The notes beneath the pieces were generated by a model. That model was not told the origin of the DNA. It made no database searches and saw only the letters and a list, made by a program, of their open reading frames with translations. A program made the position numbers and the translations under genes. From Treponema sp. (GTDB lineage Bacteria > Spirochaetota > Spirochaetia > Treponematales > Treponemataceae), in contig JAKSTL010000003.1 of NCBI GenBank assembly GCA_024402595.1, forward strand, positions 1-64,000: a DNA stretch of 64,000 nucleotides. Direction: 5' to 3'. This document shows positions 60,552-64,000 of this stretch, piece by piece; positions within the stretch are counted from its first letter, which is position 1, and every line of letters begins with the position of its first letter.

Positions 60552-61557
60552 AATCACCGATGCACAAAAAAAACGGATTGCCTATTTGGGTGCTCTTTCT
60601 CTTTTGTTTTCTTATGCGGAAATGCTTCTTCCAAGAATAATTCCATTTTTCAGATTGGGTTTAGGAAATATCATAATTCTTCTTGCTTTGAACTTGCAAT
60701 TTTTTCCTTTCTTAACGCTTATTCTTATAAAAACTGTGGCCGCCTGTTTAATGAATGGAACGCTTTTTTCACCATTTTTTTTAATCTCTTTTGCGCAGTC
60801 TCTTTCCAGCGGTTTATTTATGTTCCTTTTATTTAAAATCAATAAGAAAATACTTTCAGATAAACTGCTTTCTTTATATGGAATCTCTTTATGTGGTTCA
60901 GCTGTAAGTGCAGTTGTCCAAATATTCATTTCTAGCTTGTATTTAGGAAAACAAACCTTGAACCTTATGGGCCCAATGCTCCTTTTTTCCGTTTTTTCAG
61001 CTCTTGTAACCGCCTTTGCCACAGATTTTTTTGAAATCCCTACAGAAGCCCCCATAATTTCCATAGAAACAGGAAATGAAGAAACACAAAATAAACAACC
61101 GCCTAAAATCTTTTTTATTATTTTAGGAATAGCACTAACTATTATTATTGCTGTTGTTTTCTGCCTGAAAAATCTCTATCTTTTAATTATTCTATTACTC
61201 TTATCTGTGATAGGGCAAATCCTTTGTAAACGAAAACTACTGATTCTTCCCCACATTTATTTATGGATTTTTGTTGTATTATCATCTCTTTTAATTCCAA
61301 ATGGTCAGGTTCTTTTTTCCATAGGGAATTGGTCCATTACAAAAGGGGCTATTTTAGTGGGTATCGAAAAAGCACTTAAGCTCTCCATTGTTTCTTGCCT
61401 TTCCCAATGCATGGCAAGTATGAGAACTTCGGGCAATTCTTTGGTGGGATTAACACTTCAATATTTCAAAGGCCTCTCCAATATTTTTAGACAAAGTGAT
61501 GGGAATCTTATAAAAAAAATCAATACAACCTTAAGCACAAATGAAATAAGAACATAA
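60535..61557 (+). CDS. Gx transporter fused to an EcfT-like membrane half
   Basis: I choose ATG 60535 (MPFLNKITDAQKKRIAYLGA). The product of about 340 residues has an N-terminal half (about 1-170) of the Gx/heptaprenyl-diphosphate-synthase-component-I type: FSYAEMLLPRIIPFFRLGLGNIIILLAL, then TVAACLMNGTLFSPFFLISFAQSLSSG. This is an ECF S-component-like fold. A short polar linker follows. The C-terminal half resembles the membrane T component (EcfT/CbiQ): IYLWIFVVLSSLLIPNGQ, then KGAILVGIEKALKLSIVSCLSQCM. It likely imports a small hydrophobic or flavin-related compound with an ECF ATPase encoded elsewhere; the substrate is inferred only. It is last in the ApbE cluster. Confidence 0.7.
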   Translation: MPFLNKITDAQKKRIAYLGALSLLFSYAEMLLPRIIPFFRLGLGNIIILLALNLQFFPFLTLILIKTVAACLMNGTLFSPFFLISFAQSLSSGLFMFLLFKINKKILSDKLLSLYGISLCGSAVSAVVQIFISSLYLGKQTLNLMGPMLLFSVFSALVTAFATDFFEIPTEAPIISIETGNEETQNKQPPKIFFIILGIALTIIIAVVFCLKNLYLLIILLLLSVIGQILCKRKLLILPHIYLWIFVVLSSLLIPNGQVLFSIGNWSITKGAILVGIEKALKLSIVSCLSQCMASMRTSGNSLVGLTLQYFKGLSNIFRQSDGNLIKKINTTLSTNEIRT

Positions 61558-61606
61558 AAAAAGCCACCCTTAAAGAATCTTACAGAAAGAATCTCAAAGG
61601 ATGGCA
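61556..61606 (-). terminator. terminator after HU
   Basis: On the minus strand GCCATCCTT and AAGGGTGGC pair (one G-U) around a 25-nt loop and are followed by seven T. It lies between the convergent Gx transporter and HU genes and ends the HU transcript. Confidence 0.75.
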
Positions 61607-61631
61607 TTTATAAACTAAACAAAGAACAAAA

Positions 61632-61910
61632 CTATTTCTTGTTTACTCTATCTTTAAGAGCTTTTCCAGCCTTGAATTTTGGTGTTTTAGAAGCAGCAAT
61701 TTTAATTGTTGCACCAGTTTTTGGATTGCGACCTTCACGAGCAGCTCTTTCTCCAACTCCGAATGTTCCAAATCCAATAAGAGAAACATCTTCTCCCTTT
61801 TCCAAAGCTTTTGAAACATTTTCAACAAATGCTTTTAAAAATGCATCTGTATCTTTTTTTGTAAGTTTTGTGTCTGCTGCGATAGCATCAATCAATTCTG
61901 ATTTATTCAT
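61632..61910 (-). CDS. hup: HU-family DNA-binding protein
   Basis: The 92-residue histone-like protein bends and compacts DNA. It has the HU start ([20 protein letters not shown]), a helical dimer core, [21 protein letters not shown] for the arm base with the conserved GRNPxTG, and the [13 protein letters not shown] end. Length is normal. It is a single gene ended by the terminator at 61556-61606. The region 61911-62107 upstream carries its promoter-like AT-rich DNA and no other gene. Confidence 0.95.
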   Translation of the reverse strand: MNKSELIDAIAADTKLTKKDTDAFLKAFVENVSKALEKGEDVSLIGFGTFGVGERAAREGRNPKTGATIKIAASKTPKFKAGKALKDRVNKK

Positions 61911-62107
61911 TGTAATACCCCTTATTTATAATAAGTTATTATTTTTTAGTGTAATATTCATTTTGAATGCTTATTATTATATTTGCAAGAGCTTTTTAAA
62001 CTTTTTTGAAAAAAATAAAGAAAAAATGCAAATGGTCCCTAAGAAAAAGAGTCAAAATCTTATCATAAAATTCTTTCCTCAGGCATCATTTTGGTAAATC
62101 AGCAAAA

Positions 62108-62758
62108 CTATTTTTGTACCAAACTTTTTGTTCCTTTATAACCCATCATTACAATCCAAATGTACATACAGGTTTTTGGAAGCATTAACATTCCAATCAT
62201 CGGATGAACATCAGCCCACAAAACTACAGGCAAATAAAAAATAAAACTAAGTGCAACGGCAAGCCACATCCAGCGAAATATATCATCTTTACGGTTTATA
62301 AAAAACAAGACAATTACTAGCAACCCCATAATTGTAAAAGGAATATTTCTGTAGATTCCCCAAGTTACAGGTGCGGCCCCAGTCCAATCATTTTGTGGGA
62401 AAAGACACAAGGCTATTCGTATCACCATAAGCATTGCCATTACAATTCTTAAAACAAGACTTTTCTTTTGAAAATGGATTTCATAAAAGCAATACATTAA
62501 GAAATAAAAGACTGTCATTGTAATAGAAGTAATAAGTTTTCCAATTCCAAGCCAAAAACCATAATCGCCTGACTGATTTATTGCGGCAAAAATACGCGGA
62601 ACAAGATGAAAAGAATCCCCACAAACAAGAATAATGGTCATATATCCAAAAACCGTAAATGCTCTGTTGCCTTTACTTTTGGTAACAGTTTTGATTCCTA
62701 TAATCATAGTAAAAATCAAATAAAACACACAGAACACAGCTTCCATTATTTTTCCCAT
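62108..62758 (-). CDS. hypothetical seven-helix membrane protein
   Basis: The family is not securely recognised. The 216-residue protein has about seven membrane segments (EAVFCVFYLIFTMIIGIKTV, FTVFGYMTIILVCGDSFHLV, LITSITMTVFYFLMYCFYEI and others) joined by short loops. AGGAG precedes the ATG at 62758. It lies downstream of the DUF1295 gene with a gap of 118 bp, so a shared transcript is possible but not evident. A signalling or lipid-related role cannot be judged. Confidence 0.6.
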   Translation of the reverse strand: MGKIMEAVFCVFYLIFTMIIGIKTVTKSKGNRAFTVFGYMTIILVCGDSFHLVPRIFAAINQSGDYGFWLGIGKLITSITMTVFYFLMYCFYEIHFQKKSLVLRIVMAMLMVIRIALCLFPQNDWTGAAPVTWGIYRNIPFTIMGLLVIVLFFINRKDDIFRWMWLAVALSFIFYLPVVLWADVHPMIGMLMLPKTCMYIWIVMMGYKGTKSLVQK

Positions 62759-62876
62759 TTTATTACTCCTAGAAACTTAGAACTCGCTGAAAACACAACA
62801 GTTTTGTAATTTCAAAATGCAAGTTCCCATCATGTTCTCAACTAAGTTTTCTTTCTACTAAAATCAGGTTGTTGGC

Positions 62877-63746
62877 CTATTTATTATATCTCCTCAACAA
62901 GAAATAACGATTTACCTTCTTTTTATAATCCTTATATTCCGGATATTTTGACGAAGTAACATTTTCTGCAAAGATAGAACTGCCAATAAAAAGAAGAATT
63001 AAAAGAACAAAACCAATGGCACTCCAGTTGCAAATACCAGCACCAGCGGCAATAGAAAATACATAAAATCCAACCCAAGTACACTGTTCACCTAAATAAT
63101 TTGGATGTCGGCTGTAATTCCATAAACCTGTTGTATTAAATCCTTTATTATATGGATGAGGAAGTTCTTCAAGTTTTTTTCCTTCACCAAGTAATTTATA
63201 TTTTGTACTTTGAAAATCCCACTGTTGTTTATCAGCAATAGTTTCAAGAATAATAGCACCAGCCATAACCACAAAGGCAATAATATCAATAAAATTGAGT
63301 CCTTGTGTAGAAGTCATTGCTACTACAGCAGGGAGAGTTGTTAACAAAATCAAAACATTCTGATAAATAGAAATAAAGAAAAAGTTAAAAAGAGCCCACT
63401 TCCAATGAGGCTTAAACAATTTGTTCTCTCTAAGAATTACCCAACGATAATCTTCTTCACCAGACCAAAACTTAATGGAATAAGCGCCTTTTTTTGCAAA
63501 GTTATAAGTAAGTCTTGCTCCCCAAATTGTTGCCAAAACCGCCATAATTACAAGTCTAGGATTCATATTTCCTTTAACTGCAACTACCCAAGCATAAACC
63601 TCTGGCAAAATACTCCACAACTTATCCATCTGGCTGTTGTTATTAGTAATTTCACCAACAATAAAACAATAAAGAATACTGCATCCTGTAATAATTCCAA
63701 GAATAATCATTGTGTCAATCTGAATCTGCTGAAAAGCGAATGTCAT
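62877..63746 (-). CDS. DUF1295 (steroid 5-alpha-reductase-like) membrane protein
   Basis: I choose ATG 63746 (MTFAFQQIQIDTMIILGIIT), with GGAG 6 nt before it; ATG 63758 has no site. The product of about 289 residues has about seven helices. The hallmark GLWNYSRHPNYLGEQCTWVGFYVF near residue 220 binds NADPH in this family, with SSKYPEYKDYKKKVNRYF at the end. DUF1295 proteins resemble steroid 5-alpha reductases and isoprenylcysteine methyltransferases; the real substrate (a lipid or isoprenoid) is unknown. Confidence 0.8.
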   Translation of the reverse strand: MTFAFQQIQIDTMIILGIITGCSILYCFIVGEITNNNSQMDKLWSILPEVYAWVVAVKGNMNPRLVIMAVLATIWGARLTYNFAKKGAYSIKFWSGEEDYRWVILRENKLFKPHWKWALFNFFFISIYQNVLILLTTLPAVVAMTSTQGLNFIDIIAFVVMAGAIILETIADKQQWDFQSTKYKLLGEGKKLEELPHPYNKGFNTTGLWNYSRHPNYLGEQCTWVGFYVFSIAAGAGICNWSAIGFVLLILLFIGSSIFAENVTSSKYPEYKDYKKKVNRYFLLRRYNK

Positions 63747-64000
63747 AAATAACTCCATTAAAAATACCGTATTAGCGGCAACTCAGGAGGTGTTGAATCC
63801 AAGTTTGTGAATACAACGCATTTGCAAACTTGAGTGATAAAAAATTAAACGGAAGTAATTCTTACCACAACTCCTTATTTTTTATTCTAAAATGAGAGTT
63901 TATAAATAGCAAGAGTTCTATTTTTGTTTATATTTCTTATAAAATAAAATTATAATCATCAGTTTTTCACAACTTAATATTTATTTTGTATTTTTCCCTT
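63747..64000. other. noncoding window end
   Basis: No gene is visible in these 254 bases. A short inverted repeat (CAAGTTTG at about 63803 and CAAACTTG at about 63827) forms a weak hairpin. The remainder is AT-rich and probably upstream of the DUF1295 gene on the minus strand and of whatever follows. Confidence 0.4.

Noticed and set aside
1-64000. tRNA, rRNA, known riboswitches
   Set aside because: The intergenic regions were scanned by eye for T-loop and other conserved signatures and none were seen; a covariance search would be needed to exclude weak ones.

Overview
The window looks like chromosomal DNA of a low-GC host-associated or rumen-type Treponema (spirochaete). This is inferred from gene content: several Cache-type chemoreceptors, giant lipoproteins built from InlB/Listeria-Bacteroides repeats, a C-type-lectin/FGE lipoprotein carrying a retroelement variable region, a Gx transporter fused to an EcfT-like half, and c-di-GMP proteins. 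No rRNA, tRNA, CRISPR array or intact transposon is visible. Coding density is high, with two patches of decayed genes.

Region 1 (1-14.4 kb, nearly all minus strand) is a diversity-generating retroelement (DGR) locus and its target. A promoter at 14343-14372 drives a leader of about 110 nt that ends in a strong intrinsic terminator just before an operon of three giant surface lipoproteins (1273, 1356 and 1129 aa). The last ends in a C-type-lectin fold whose final 50 codons are a DGR variable region (VR, 2882-3032). Downstream are two small membrane proteins, an HRDC-domain protein of the DGR-accessory type, a template repeat (TR, 597-666), and the first 121 codons of a DGR reverse transcriptase that stops before the catalytic palm. 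All 11 TR/VR mismatches fall on TR adenines (coding sense). The TR lacks exactly 27 codons present in the VR. The cassette looks like a recently active DGR that is now broken, leaving a frozen receptor. A 29-aa hydrophobic peptide inside a long inverted repeat (749-1011) resembles a type I toxin gene or a mobile repeat.

Region 2 (14.4-24 kb) carries an AAA/DUF234-type ATPase, a cytidylate-kinase-like protein with an ArsB/NhaD-type transporter, a YkgJ-type Cys-cluster protein, a chemoreceptor whose 5' end is split by a repeat, a MATE exporter and rubrerythrin with its own terminator.

Region 3 (24-36.3 kb) carries a CotH-kinase lipoprotein, a TatD-like protein missing metal ligands, two adjacent pseudogenes (MATE, flavodoxin-like), an EAL protein, a radical SAM SPL-like protein, an AlkD-like repair protein, a SLOG protein, a hexapeptide acetyltransferase and another MATE exporter.

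Region 4 (36.3-53.2 kb) carries two Cache chemoreceptors, a D-2-hydroxyacid dehydrogenase, a polar amino-acid ABC transporter and a MetQ-like binding protein that share a 19-bp palindromic operator candidate. It also has a large Cache-PAS-GGDEF protein, a DMT transporter, a diaminopimelate-decarboxylase-like enzyme and a TSUP permease.

Region 5 (53.3-64 kb) holds two sigma-70 family factors plus a third highly divergent sigma-like protein, a chagasin-like inhibitor, a YqiA-like esterase, TraX, a phosphatase, an ApbE / NusG-domain-II / Gx-EcfT cluster, HU, and two membrane proteins including a DUF1295 family member.
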